From an uncultured Bacteroides sp. (GTDB taxonomy: Bacteria; Bacteroidota; Bacteroidia; Bacteroidales; Bacteroidaceae), in the NCBI GenBank assembly GCA_905197435.1, contig CAJJYX010000009.1:1-34921 (forward strand): a stretch of 34,921 nucleotides of DNA, written 5' to 3'. Each line of letters starts with the position of its first letter. Position 1 is the stretch's first letter. The translations under genes and the position numbers were made by a program. This document shows positions 8,050-17,454 of this stretch, piece by piece. The notes below the pieces were generated by a model that saw only the letters and a program-made list of their open reading frames with translations, made no database searches and was not told where the DNA came from.

Positions 8050-11000
8050 ATGAAAAAGAATCGAGTGTACACAGTAAATTCATTGCTGGCTCGGATAAGT
8101 GGGAACTGTAAGTTCTGGCTTATAGCCTTGCCTGCCGTGACTATGCTGGCGCAGGCTCCCGCGGCTTATGCCCATGCGGAGAGTGTTGCCGCGGTGCAGC
8201 AAAGCAATGTTACGGTGAAAGGCTCCGTAAAGGATGCCACGGGTGAAAGCCTGATAGGAGTAAGTGTTACTGTCAAAGGTAAAGAAGGTGTGGGTACTAT
8301 TACAGATGTGGATGGAAACTATTCCATTGCTTGCAGTGCCCAAGATATTCTCGTCTTCTCCTATGTGGGTTATGCCACTCAGGAAATTGCAGTGAGAAAT
8401 CAAAGACAACTGAATGTAGTCTTGAAAGAGGATGCCAAGGTACTGGATGAAGTCATTGTCATTGGTTATGGTACTACTACCCGCAAAAGTGCCGTGGGTG
8501 CTGTAGACCAGGTGAAGGCTTCCATGATTGAAGACCGCCCCGTGGCTAACATGACAGATGCATTGCAGGGAGCCGCCCCCAACGTGGTTATTCAGCAGCG
8601 CAGTAGTAATCCCAATGACCGCAAGACTAACTTTAATATCCGTGGTATCAGTACAGTGAATGACAATAGTCCGCTTTTTGTTATCGACGGACTGGTAGCT
8701 GATGGCGGCAGCTTCGACAAATTGAATCCCAACGATATTGAGAATATTTCTATCCTGAAAGATGCCGGTTCGGCAGCTATTTACGGTTCACGCTCCTCCA
8801 ACGGTGTCGTTTTGGTCACTACCAAGAAGGGCAAGAAGAACCAGCGCGCGACAGTCCGCCTGAGTGGCATGGTGGGATGGCAGAATCCGGATATCCTGTT
8901 TTCTCCGGTGAAAGGTTACCAGAATGCGACTCTGCGCAACCTGGCTGCCACCAATGCGGGAGAAGCTCCCCAATTTACACCTGACCAGATTCGTGACTTG
9001 GCTGCCCATCAAGACGAGGAAAGCTGGTTTTTCGATCAAATCATGCGTACGGCTCTCCAGCAAAACTACAACCTGAGTGTGTCGGGAGGTAGTGACAAGA
9101 CCACTTACATGGTGTCCTTGGGCTATTACGACCAGGAAAGCAACTACGTGGGGAGCAGTGACTTCGGCGTGCAGCGCTATAACTTCCGTACCAATGTCAC
9201 CACCGAGGTGGGTCGTCTGAAGCTGAATGCCATCCTGGCTTATACGCGCAACAACAGTGTGAGTACCACCGGTGGAAGCCTGGAGGTGGATGCTGCCCGT
9301 GTCCCGACTTATTATTACTATAAAATGAAATCGGCAGACGGAAGATACCTGCTGAACGATGTGTTGAGTGAATTCAACCCATTGGGAGCATTGGAAGCTG
9401 GCGGTCGTAATAAGTATCGCAACAATTACCTAAACGCTAACGTCAATGCCGAATTTCGTCTTATCGACGGATTGAAGTTGCGTGGAGTATTGGGTGCGGA
9501 TGTGATAAATGACATGCGCTCTACCCGTAATTTGGGTGTGGCCTATTATCTGAGTGAAGAGGCTACCGAACCGCGTCCGGTAAAAGATACCGACTATAAA
9601 ACCAGTAACTGGAATCATACGGCTTACCTCATCAATACCCAGCTTTTGTTGGACTACAACAAGACATTCGGTAAGCACAATATCAGCGGACTTTTCGGAG
9701 TAACCAATGAATCCTTCACTTCATCCAGCAATGAAATCGAGAAAAAGGGCGTAGATCCCGATTTGGGTATCGGTACGGACATCACCAACAGTACCGTGGG
9801 AAATATCACCGGAAAAACGTTCGTGGATGAATCCAACCGTACCAGTCTGACTTCTTTGTTGGGACGTGTGGGCTACTCTTATGCTGACAGATACTATACG
9901 GAGTTCAGTTTCCGCTATGATGCTTCTTCCAAGTTCCATAAGGATTATCGCTGGGGTTTTTTCCCCTCCGTTTCATTGGGTTGGCGCTTGAGCGAGGAGA
10001 GCTTTATGCAGACGTACAAGGAACGTGTGGGCGACTTGAAATTGCGTACTTCTTTCGGTATCTTGGGTAATCAGTCTATCGGTACTTATGACCGTTTCAC
10101 TGTTTATGAACTGCACAATAATTCTTATGCATATAACAACCAGACGGTATCGGGTGCAGGTTTCAAGTTGGGAAAGGACAACTTGACGTGGGAAAAGACC
10201 AAGACCTTCAATATCGGTGTGGATGCTTCGTTCTTCAATAATGCCCTGAACGTGACATTCGATTATTTCTACAAGCGTACCAATGACATTCTGATGAAGC
10301 CCCTTGTACCTTCGGTATTCGGCACGGATATGGCGATGGACAACATTGGCGAGATGCAGAACCAAGGTTGGGATCTCTCCATCAACTATCGTTTGAAGAC
10401 GGGAGGCGTAAGCCATAACTTCAACTTCAATCTTGGTGACTCCTGGAACGAAGTACTGAAGTTCCCTGGTCACGAAAGAATCTCACAAATAGAAGAGCTG
10501 AGCCGCATTACCCGCGAGGGATGTCCGTTGGAGTCTTACTACGGTTACAAGATGGACGGTTTTTTCCAAAGTTACGAAGAGATTGAGGCATCGGCCATTC
10601 CGGTTGGCGGAAAGGTACAGCCGGGCGACGTGAAGTTCGTAGACCGCAACGGTGACGGTGTCATCGACTCGAAAGATAAGTTCATTTTGGGTAATGCCTT
10701 TCCGCGCCTTACTTTCGGTTTCAACTACAATGTGGAATGGAAAGGATTTGATTTCGGTATGTTTTGGCAAGGTGTGGGTAAGCGTGACATGATGCTCCGT
10801 GGTGAGTTGATTGAGCCGTTCCACTCCAACTACTCTTATAATATTTATAAGCATCAACTGGATTTTTGGACTCCTACCAACACCGATGCACGTTGGCCGA
10901 GACTGACTGCTCCCGGTTCTACTTCCAACAGGAACAACTACGGTAACGGACAAGGTTCCGACCTTTTCTTGATGGATGGAAAATATCTGCGTTTGAAGAA

Positions 11001-11226
11001 CTTGCAGATTGGTTACACACTTCCCAAAACGTGGAGCCGCAAGGCGGGTATGGAAAAAGCACGTATCTATGTCAATGGACAAAACTTGCTGACCTTCAGT
11101 AATAACTCGTTCATTGACCCCGAATCTTCCGAGTTTGACTCCAAGATGGGCAACAGTGGCGCTAACTCCGGTAGAAACTACCCGACACTCCGCTATTACG
11201 GTTTCGGTATAGACATTGAATTCTAA
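8050..11226 (+). CDS. SusC-family TonB-dependent outer-membrane oligosaccharide transporter
   Basis: A 1058-residue SusC-type porin that imports oligosaccharides across the outer membrane using TonB energy, with the next gene (SusD) as its lid. An N-terminal signal peptide ends near AAYAHA (about residue 42). A carboxypeptidase-regulatory-like domain (about 53-128) follows. Next come the TonB-box-like segment DEVIVIGYG (133-141), a plug domain (about 150-255, with NIRGISTVNDNSPLFVIDG) and a beta-barrel ending in a terminal phenylalanine. A calcium-loop-like DRNGDGVID stretch occurs at about residues 865-875, as in many SusC proteins. The gap to susD is 15 bp. The neighbours indicate alpha-mannan oligosaccharides as cargo. 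No defect was seen. Confidence 0.97.
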   Translation: MKKNRVYTVNSLLARISGNCKFWLIALPAVTMLAQAPAAYAHAESVAAVQQSNVTVKGSVKDATGESLIGVSVTVKGKEGVGTITDVDGNYSIACSAQDILVFSYVGYATQEIAVRNQRQLNVVLKEDAKVLDEVIVIGYGTTTRKSAVGAVDQVKASMIEDRPVANMTDALQGAAPNVVIQQRSSNPNDRKTNFNIRGISTVNDNSPLFVIDGLVADGGSFDKLNPNDIENISILKDAGSAAIYGSRSSNGVVLVTTKKGKKNQRATVRLSGMVGWQNPDILFSPVKGYQNATLRNLAATNAGEAPQFTPDQIRDLAAHQDEESWFFDQIMRTALQQNYNLSVSGGSDKTTYMVSLGYYDQESNYVGSSDFGVQRYNFRTNVTTEVGRLKLNAILAYTRNNSVSTTGGSLEVDAARVPTYYYYKMKSADGRYLLNDVLSEFNPLGALEAGGRNKYRNNYLNANVNAEFRLIDGLKLRGVLGADVINDMRSTRNLGVAYYLSEEATEPRPVKDTDYKTSNWNHTAYLINTQLLLDYNKTFGKHNISGLFGVTNESFTSSSNEIEKKGVDPDLGIGTDITNSTVGNITGKTFVDESNRTSLTSLLGRVGYSYADRYYTEFSFRYDASSKFHKDYRWGFFPSVSLGWRLSEESFMQTYKERVGDLKLRTSFGILGNQSIGTYDRFTVYELHNNSYAYNNQTVSGAGFKLGKDNLTWEKTKTFNIGVDASFFNNALNVTFDYFYKRTNDILMKPLVPSVFGTDMAMDNIGEMQNQGWDLSINYRLKTGGVSHNFNFNLGDSWNEVLKFPGHERISQIEELSRITREGCPLESYYGYKMDGFFQSYEEIEASAIPVGGKVQPGDVKFVDRNGDGVIDSKDKFILGNAFPRLTFGFNYNVEWKGFDFGMFWQGVGKRDMMLRGELIEPFHSNYSYNIYKHQLDFWTPTNTDARWPRLTAPGSTSNRNNYGNGQGSDLFLMDGKYLRLKNLQIGYTLPKTWSRKAGMEKARIYVNGQNLLTFSNNSFIDPESSEFDSKMGNSGANSGRNYPTLRYYGFGIDIEF

Positions 11227-11241
11227 AAACAACAGATAACT

Positions 11242-12852
11242 ATGAAACTAAGGAAATACATAGCTTTTGCCGGAATGGCTGTTCTGATGCTTTGCAGTTG
11301 CAACGAGATGGAGAACGCCCCGACAAACAAATTTACGGATAACTCTTATTGGACTTCCGCTACCAAAGCCCAGTATGTGGTGAACATGGCCTACAGCCAG
11401 ATGTACAATGCAGGCCGTATGTGGAGCGATGAAAGTTTAAGTGACAATGCTTATGACGGTCGCACGGTAGATGACCAACGTGCCATCCGCAAAGGCATGG
11501 CCACTCCCTCGCTCGACATCTTCAAAAACGAATGGAACGACCTTTACGGAGGTATCAAGACCTGCCACGTGTTCCTTGAAAAGGTGGATCTGGTGCCCAA
11601 TATGGACGCAGCCCTCAAAGCGCGCATGGTTGCCGAGATACGCTATATTCGTGCAAGCCTCTACTTCCGTCTGACTAACCTTTATGGTGCGGTGCCTTTC
11701 TTCACGGAAGACATCACGCTGGAGGAATCGCGGAGCGTGAGCCGCACGGATCGTGAAACTATCATCAGTTTCATTCACCAAGAGCTGGAAGACATCAAGG
11801 ATGTGCTTCCCACCCGTGACCAATTGCCCGAAGCAGAAAGAGGAAAGATTACCAAAGGTGCCGTTTGTGCTTTGCAGGCTCGTGTTTACTTGATGGACAA
11901 TGACTGGAGCAACGTGATGCTTTATTGCGACAACCTGATGAATAAGCAAAGCGAATATGGTACTTATGCCCTGTTTCCTGACTATGCCGGACTTTTTGAT
12001 GAAGCCAACGAATACAACGAGGAGGTTATCATGGACCGTTCTTATGTACCCAACTTGATTACTTGGGGCGAAATGGTGGATATGATTCCTTTGTCAAGAG
12101 GCGGGCGTGCCATAAACCGTGTGCCGCAACAATCGTTGGTGGATGCCTATCTGATGCTTAGTGGAAAGACTATCAGCGAAGCCGGAACAGATTATAACCC
12201 TGCTTATCCTTATGACAACCGTGACCCACGCCTCACCGCTACCATTATTTATGATGGTTACGACTGGAGCGGCAATGTGAATGATGGCACTAAGGAGGTA
12301 GTCATCAATATCCGTCCGGGTTCGGGAACCGATGCTTACGACGGTGGTGGAAATGGTACTTCTACCGGTTATTTTACCCGCAAATATTACAATCCGCAGG
12401 CTCCCGGTGACCCGAATTCCGGTATGAATATCATCACCATGCGTTATGCTGACATCTTGCTGATGTATGCTGAGGCTGTTCACGAAACAAGTGGTATGAC
12501 TGAAGAAGTCTGGAACAAGACTATCCGTCCCATTCGCGAGCGTGCCGGATTCATTACCGATGCAGCCTTGAACTTCCCTGCCGGAAAGAGCAAGGAAGAG
12601 ATGCGGCAGATTATCCGCAACGAACGCCGTGTGGAAATGGCGATGGAAGGTTTGCGCTGGTATGATATCAAGCGTTGGAAGGCTGGCAACGAATACTTGT
12701 CGGGCAAGGTACGCGGTGCAAGTTTCGTAGACGAGAACAAACTTGACACCCGTAAGTTTGAGGAGGCGAGAGATTACCTTTGGGCTGTTCCCATCAGCGA
12801 AATCAATCTGAATCCCAATCTGGCACCCAACAACCCTGGATATGGAAATTAA
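11242..12852 (+). CDS. SusD/RagB-family nutrient-binding surface lipoprotein
   Basis: A 536-residue lipoprotein with lipobox MLCSC (Cys20) followed by NEME, an acid-containing tail compatible with surface export. SusD proteins cap the SusC barrel and bind the incoming glycan through a tetratricopeptide-like helical scaffold. Family features include KNEWNDLYGGIKTCHVFLE near residue 100, the YIRASLYFRLTNLYGAVPFF segment, the long RPIRERAGF stretch and the C-terminal NERRVEMAMEGLRWYDIKRW signature. It directly follows SusC and is translated from the same message; the gene after it starts 4 or 34 bp beyond its stop, depending on the start chosen. Confidence 0.97.
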   Translation: MKLRKYIAFAGMAVLMLCSCNEMENAPTNKFTDNSYWTSATKAQYVVNMAYSQMYNAGRMWSDESLSDNAYDGRTVDDQRAIRKGMATPSLDIFKNEWNDLYGGIKTCHVFLEKVDLVPNMDAALKARMVAEIRYIRASLYFRLTNLYGAVPFFTEDITLEESRSVSRTDRETIISFIHQELEDIKDVLPTRDQLPEAERGKITKGAVCALQARVYLMDNDWSNVMLYCDNLMNKQSEYGTYALFPDYAGLFDEANEYNEEVIMDRSYVPNLITWGEMVDMIPLSRGGRAINRVPQQSLVDAYLMLSGKTISEAGTDYNPAYPYDNRDPRLTATIIYDGYDWSGNVNDGTKEVVINIRPGSGTDAYDGGGNGTSTGYFTRKYYNPQAPGDPNSGMNIITMRYADILLMYAEAVHETSGMTEEVWNKTIRPIRERAGFITDAALNFPAGKSKEEMRQIIRNERRVEMAMEGLRWYDIKRWKAGNEYLSGKVRGASFVDENKLDTRKFEEARDYLWAVPISEINLNPNLAPNNPGYGN

Positions 12853-12855
12853 CGT

Positions 12856-14034
12856 ATGTCTCAACTCATTAAAAACAAAAGAACAATGAAAACAATATTC
12901 TCAACAATAGCCCTATTTACAGTCCTTCTCTTTGTTTCCTCTTGTACGGAAGACATGGAATACAAGGACTCCAAAGTTTCCTCAGTAAATCAGTTGTATG
13001 AGCCCATTGACGGCAAGGAAGTAGTTCTGCAATCATCAGCCAGTGCCAGCCTGTTCTTTGAATGGGAGTCGGCTAAGGCAGAGGACAGCGGTGCTCCGCT
13101 CTATGAAGTGGTGTTTGATAAAGAAGGCAATGATTTCTCCAAACCTATTTACAAGGTGCTTTCTGACAATGGAGGCTCTCTGAGCTATGCCACTATCAGC
13201 CACAAGACACTGAACAAGATTGGTGCGGCTGCCGGATTGAACAGTGGTGAGACGGGTACGCTCGTCTGGACGGTAATGGCTTCCAGAGGTTTGAATTCCG
13301 CTATGGCAAAGGAAAGCAAGAGCCTCACCATCACTCGCTTGGTGGGATTTGAAGAGATTCCGGCGCAGCTTTACCTGACAGGAAGTGCTACTGAAGGTGG
13401 TGTGGATGCTTCTAAGGCTGTGGCTTGTGTTTCACCCGAGAAGGATAAATTCGAAATATTTACGAAGTTGGAAGGTGGTAAGACTTACAAGCTGGTAGAC
13501 AGGGCAGCCGAAGGTGCCAAGACATTCTACATTAATGGCAATAAGATCATGGAAGGTGAGGGTGAGACAACCGTGGAGAAGACGGGCGTTTATCGCATCG
13601 AAATGGATTTCTCTATTGCATCCGTCACCATCAAGGAAATAAGTAAGATGGAATTCTACTTCTGTCCGAGTGGTACTGCTACTTTTGAATTACCTTATAT
13701 CGGGAACGGTGTGTTCTGTGGTCAGGACAAGATTGAATTCAAGCAAGAAGGTTGGGGACGCGACCAACGCTATAAGCTCCTGATGACTTATGCCGATGGC
13801 AGCATACAGTATTGGGGAACCAAAAACACCACAGATTCTAATCCGGGTGCGGCTACTCCCGAAGATCCTTATTTCTACATCATGGAGACTCCCGATAACC
13901 AATGGGATCAGAAGTGGAAACTAAACAATGAATTCGATGGTGCGGCCGATGGGTACAATCCGGGTGCCATCACCAAGATTAGTGTGATATTCAACGTGGA
14001 GAACTATACTCACAAAGTGGAATTGGCTAACTAA
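12856..14034 (+). CDS. SusE/SusF-like surface glycan-binding lipoprotein
   Basis: The third gene of a SusCDE set. ATGs occur at 12856 and 12886. The second (MKTIFSTIALF) starts a normal lipoprotein signal with SSC at Cys20, giving 382 residues. After the Cys come TEDMEY, an acidic surface-export signal. An N-terminal SusE-type immunoglobulin-like domain (about 25-140, with LFFEWESAKAED) precedes two beta-rich modules, starting near QLYLTGSA and at MEFYFCPSGT, that resemble SusE/SusF carbohydrate-binding modules. Several exposed aromatics (WGTKN, QWDQKW) could stack on sugars. It probably holds mannan at the cell surface near the GH76 encoded next. Such proteins diverge quickly, so the exact ligand is unknown. 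Confidence 0.82.
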   Translation: MSQLIKNKRTMKTIFSTIALFTVLLFVSSCTEDMEYKDSKVSSVNQLYEPIDGKEVVLQSSASASLFFEWESAKAEDSGAPLYEVVFDKEGNDFSKPIYKVLSDNGGSLSYATISHKTLNKIGAAAGLNSGETGTLVWTVMASRGLNSAMAKESKSLTITRLVGFEEIPAQLYLTGSATEGGVDASKAVACVSPEKDKFEIFTKLEGGKTYKLVDRAAEGAKTFYINGNKIMEGEGETTVEKTGVYRIEMDFSIASVTIKEISKMEFYFCPSGTATFELPYIGNGVFCGQDKIEFKQEGWGRDQRYKLLMTYADGSIQYWGTKNTTDSNPGAATPEDPYFYIMETPDNQWDQKWKLNNEFDGAADGYNPGAITKISVIFNVENYTHKVELAN

Positions 14035-14048
14035 TTTAAAGAGAGATT

Positions 14049-15182
14049 ATGAAAAAAATATTATTCTGCCTGCCCCTGCTTCTTTTCGTGCTTCAGTCGT
14101 GCGAGATAGAAGACGAGTACATGTATGACAAGGGGCTTTACACCATAGATTGGGAAGCGGCTGCCGACAGCAGTTCCGTGACTCTGATAGACCGTTTTTG
14201 GAATGTAGAGGGAAACTACTTCAACTACGGAAACGACGGCTCAATCAAGGATTTCCATTACTGGCCGCAGGCTCATGCTATGGACGTGATGATAGATGCC
14301 TACAACCGTACGGGTGACACTAAGTATAGCAACTTGTTCGATAAATGGTATGCCGGCATCAAGGCAAAGAACGGAGGTCGTTATTGGAACAACTTCTACG
14401 ATGATATGGAGTGGATTGCCCTCACAATGATTCGCTTGTACGAGGCTACCGACGACGGCAAATACCTGCAAACCGCTCAAGAGATGTGGAATGAAATCAA
14501 GACCGGTCAGAATGATTACGCAGGCGGTGGCATTGCTTGGACCCATGATCAGCCTTGGAGCAAGAATGCTTGCTCCAATGGTCCTGCCGCCTTGATTGCC
14601 GCTCGTCTTTATGGTATTAACAGGAATCAGGAGGATTTGGATTGGGCTGTCAATATCTATAAATGGGAGCACGAGAACTTATTTAATCCTGCCACCGGTG
14701 CTATCTATGATAATGTGAACGGCGAGACGGGTGAGTTGAATACACTTTCCCTCTCTTATAACCAAGGCACATTCTTGGGAGCTGCTTACGAACTGTATAA
14801 AATTACCGGAGAGGAGTCTTACTTGAAAGATGCTCGCAAGGCCGCCAATTTCGGTATCAGTAACAGTGGTATGATAGATACCGGAAACAACTTGCTTCGT
14901 GACGAGGGTGACGGTGACGGAGGTTTGTTCAAGGGTATTTTCATGCGCTACTATGTGCAGTTGATCATGGAGCCGAATTTGGAGTCCACCTACAAGAAGA
15001 AATTCATCACATTCTTTAATAACAATGCCGAGACCTTGTGGCGCAAGGGCATCAATAAGCTCGACTTGCTATATAATACCAATTGGGCGATGAACAACAG
15101 TGGCAACAATCATCTGACCACACAGACAAGTGGTTGTACCTTGATTGAAGCCAAAGCTCTCTTTGAAAAGAGCCTGAAATAA
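14049..15182 (+). CDS. GH76 endo-alpha-1,6-mannanase, surface lipoprotein (second copy)
   Basis: A 377-residue GH76 enzyme, clearly diverged from the copy at 5259. The lipobox is LQSC (Cys18), followed at once by EIEDE, the acidic cluster that sends Bacteroides lipoproteins to the outer surface. The catalytic pair is Asp118-Asp119 in NFYDDMEW. Other shared GH76 motifs are AGGGIAW, NACSNGPAALIAARLY, SLSYNQGTFLGAAYELY and a C-terminal NHLTTQTSGCTLIEAKALF. Its place right after SusC, SusD and the SusE-like gene matches the surface endo-mannanase of yeast-mannan PULs, which makes the first cut before import. An intrinsic terminator starts 13 bp after its stop, so it closes the surface-capture module. 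Confidence 0.94.
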   Translation: MKKILFCLPLLLFVLQSCEIEDEYMYDKGLYTIDWEAAADSSSVTLIDRFWNVEGNYFNYGNDGSIKDFHYWPQAHAMDVMIDAYNRTGDTKYSNLFDKWYAGIKAKNGGRYWNNFYDDMEWIALTMIRLYEATDDGKYLQTAQEMWNEIKTGQNDYAGGGIAWTHDQPWSKNACSNGPAALIAARLYGINRNQEDLDWAVNIYKWEHENLFNPATGAIYDNVNGETGELNTLSLSYNQGTFLGAAYELYKITGEESYLKDARKAANFGISNSGMIDTGNNLLRDEGDGDGGLFKGIFMRYYVQLIMEPNLESTYKKKFITFFNNNAETLWRKGINKLDLLYNTNWAMNNSGNNHLTTQTSGCTLIEAKALFEKSLK

Positions 15183-15195
15183 ATCAGCAATTAAG

Positions 15196-15244
15196 AGTGT
15201 GCCGGGGCTCAATCCGATTATTGGGTTTCGGCACACTTTTTTTT
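15196..15244 (+). terminator. Strong intrinsic terminator inside the PUL
   Basis: A 9-bp perfect outer stem (AGTGTGCCG with CGGCACACT) continues into a further 9 pairs including G-U wobbles, closing on a 6-nt loop, then eight Ts (15237-15244). It starts 13 bp after the GH76 stop. An ATG at 15199 lies inside it and is not a plausible start for GH92. Confidence 0.9.
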
Positions 15245-15288
15245 CGCTGAAAAGAAAGACACTGATAATATTAAAAGAGAAACAAAAG

Positions 15289-17439
15289 ATGAAACAGAAT
15301 CGATATTTATTCTTGCTGTTTGCTTTGACGGCTTTGACGGGCTGTGGCGGCACGCAGAAGAAACTGACCGGATATGTCAACCCTTTCTTAGGTACAGCTA
15401 CTTTGTGGGAACCTGAGGATTTGGGGTATGTGCGCAAAATAAAGTCGCGTACATGGGGTGCGGAAACTTATCCGGGTGCTACCCTGCCCAACGCGATGGT
15501 GCAGTTAAGTCCTGTCACCCAGTTTCGTAGCGGTGCGGGTTATCAATACGAGGACACTGTGATTTATGGCTTCTCACACACCGCTAAAGGGCATTGGAAC
15601 TTGTTGCATGTACCCATGTTGCCCGTGGTGGGAACCATCGCTCCGAGCGATTATTGTTCCGGTTTTAGCCACGAGAACGAGTCTGCGCATCCGGGTTACT
15701 ATCAAGTTTATCTGGAACGCTATAAAGTAAATGCCGAGCTGACCAGTACCTTGCGTTGTGCTTACCACAGATATACTTTTGCCAAGGAAGACGACAAGTC
15801 ACTGTTAGTGGATATCCGCCGTTCCAATAATCACGTTCGCGATTGGAGGATTGAAAAAGCCGGCGACAATACTTTTACGGGTTATCAGGATGGCGACGGT
15901 AAAATCTATTTCTACGCTAAGACCAACTATAAGATAGATCATGTGGAGATGGTAAAAGACGATAAACATGAAGTGGCTGTGTTGCGTTTTGCCGGCAGCA
16001 GAGGAATTGAACCCTTGGAAGTGAAAGCAGGTTTCTCGTTTGTAAGTGTAGAGAACGCTCAAATGAACCTAAAGGCCGAGATGTCTGACAAGGGTTTTGC
16101 GCAGGTGGCGGAGGAAGCTGATGCAGCTTGGGAAGCAATCCTCTCCAAAATTCAAGTTTCAGGTGGCACGGAACGTGAAAAGGGGTTATTTTACTCTACT
16201 TTCTTCCATGCTTTTAAGTGGCCGGTTCTGCGTAGCGATGTGAACCATGAGTATACCGACGTGCATGGTGAGGTAGTGAACAACGGTTTCCACTATTATA
16301 CTGATCCCTCTTTCTGGGATGATTACCGTAACAAACTGGTACTCATCGGAATGATTTCTCCCGAAGTGACTACTGACATCATTAAGTCCATCATAGACAA
16401 AGGTGAGAAGCGTAATGGTTACATGCCCACCTTCTTCCATGGTGACCATGCTTCCACTTTCATCTCCGGTTCTTGGTTGCGTGGTTTGCGTGACTTCGAT
16501 TTGGAGCGTGCTTATAAGTTGATTCTGAAAAACGCCACGGTGCCCGGTGAGGGCGGTCGTCGCTATTTGGACGAATATATGGAGAGAGGTTGGATTGCTG
16601 AAAAAGATACAGTGAATGTGCCCACTTGGGATGAGTACAAAGGAGCCGTGACCAAGACCCAGGAATACGCTTATGATGACTATGCCGTGGCTTTGGTAGC
16701 CAAGGAATTGGGAGACACGGCCAACTATAAACTGATGATGGAGCGCTCCAACAACTATAAGACTCTGTTCGACCCTTCTACCGGTTTTTGGAGAGGTAAG
16801 ATTGCCGATGGTAGTTGGATTCAGGATTTTGATCCTTATTATCCCTATTACCAGTACATGTACCGTGAGGCCAATGCATGGAACGCCCTCTTCTTCGCGC
16901 CCCACGACCCAGAAGGCATGATTAAGCTCTATCCCAGTAAAGAGGCGGTGGATGCTAAATTGGATTCCCTATTCAGCGAACCTTGGAGAGGTTACGAGGC
17001 TCACAACCTGACCGGATTCATAGGAAACTATTGCCATGGAAATCAGCCGGGCCACAGTATTCCCTACACCTACTATTTCATAGACAGGCAAGAGAAGGCC
17101 CAATGTGTGCTTGATAGCCTGATGAACCACTATTATGACATGGGGGCCGACAAGCTGGCTTATGCGGGCATGGACGATGCCGGCGAAATGTCTTCCTGGT
17201 ATGTGCTCAATGCTATCGGCCTTTATACTTACTCGCCTGCCGACCCGGAGTATATTGTCACTGTTCCCTTGTTTGATAAAGTGACATTCAATCTGAACGG
17301 TCGTCCTTTCACTATTGTGAAGAAAGGAACGGGCAAGAAGATTACCGGCATCTCTTATGACGGTAAAAAGATTGACGGCTACTTCGTCACCCATGACCAA
17401 TTAAGGGAGGGTAAGGAGTTGGTGATTACTACGGAATAA
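15289..17439 (+). CDS. GH92 calcium-dependent exo-alpha-mannosidase, lipoprotein
   Basis: GH92 enzymes are inverting, calcium-dependent exo-alpha-mannosidases that strip mannose side chains. I place the start at 15289 (716 residues) because it gives a proper lipoprotein signal (LTGC, Cys19). The upstream in-frame ATG at 15199 lies within the terminator. The post-Cys residues GGTQKK are not acidic, so the protein probably faces the periplasm. Motifs in order: GYVNPFLGT, ETYPGATLPNAMVQLSP, GFSHTAKGHWN (94-104), REANAW with candidate acid Glu527, and AGMDDAGEMSSWYVL with candidate base aspartates 629-630. GFSHTAKGHWN differs from the FSHTH-SGTG form I recall for many GH92s, so the linkage preference may differ. 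No promoter is seen between the terminator and this gene. GH78 follows after 15 bp. Confidence 0.94.
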   Translation: MKQNRYLFLLFALTALTGCGGTQKKLTGYVNPFLGTATLWEPEDLGYVRKIKSRTWGAETYPGATLPNAMVQLSPVTQFRSGAGYQYEDTVIYGFSHTAKGHWNLLHVPMLPVVGTIAPSDYCSGFSHENESAHPGYYQVYLERYKVNAELTSTLRCAYHRYTFAKEDDKSLLVDIRRSNNHVRDWRIEKAGDNTFTGYQDGDGKIYFYAKTNYKIDHVEMVKDDKHEVAVLRFAGSRGIEPLEVKAGFSFVSVENAQMNLKAEMSDKGFAQVAEEADAAWEAILSKIQVSGGTEREKGLFYSTFFHAFKWPVLRSDVNHEYTDVHGEVVNNGFHYYTDPSFWDDYRNKLVLIGMISPEVTTDIIKSIIDKGEKRNGYMPTFFHGDHASTFISGSWLRGLRDFDLERAYKLILKNATVPGEGGRRYLDEYMERGWIAEKDTVNVPTWDEYKGAVTKTQEYAYDDYAVALVAKELGDTANYKLMMERSNNYKTLFDPSTGFWRGKIADGSWIQDFDPYYPYYQYMYREANAWNALFFAPHDPEGMIKLYPSKEAVDAKLDSLFSEPWRGYEAHNLTGFIGNYCHGNQPGHSIPYTYYFIDRQEKAQCVLDSLMNHYYDMGADKLAYAGMDDAGEMSSWYVLNAIGLYTYSPADPEYIVTVPLFDKVTFNLNGRPFTIVKKGTGKKITGISYDGKKIDGYFVTHDQLREGKELVITTE

Positions 17440-17454
17440 ATAAGCAGTGAAGTC

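Noticed and set aside
15199..15288. Upstream start for GH92 at 15199
   Set aside because: The extra 30 codons lie in a strong terminator hairpin and T tract; the ATG at 15289 gives a normal lipoprotein signal.
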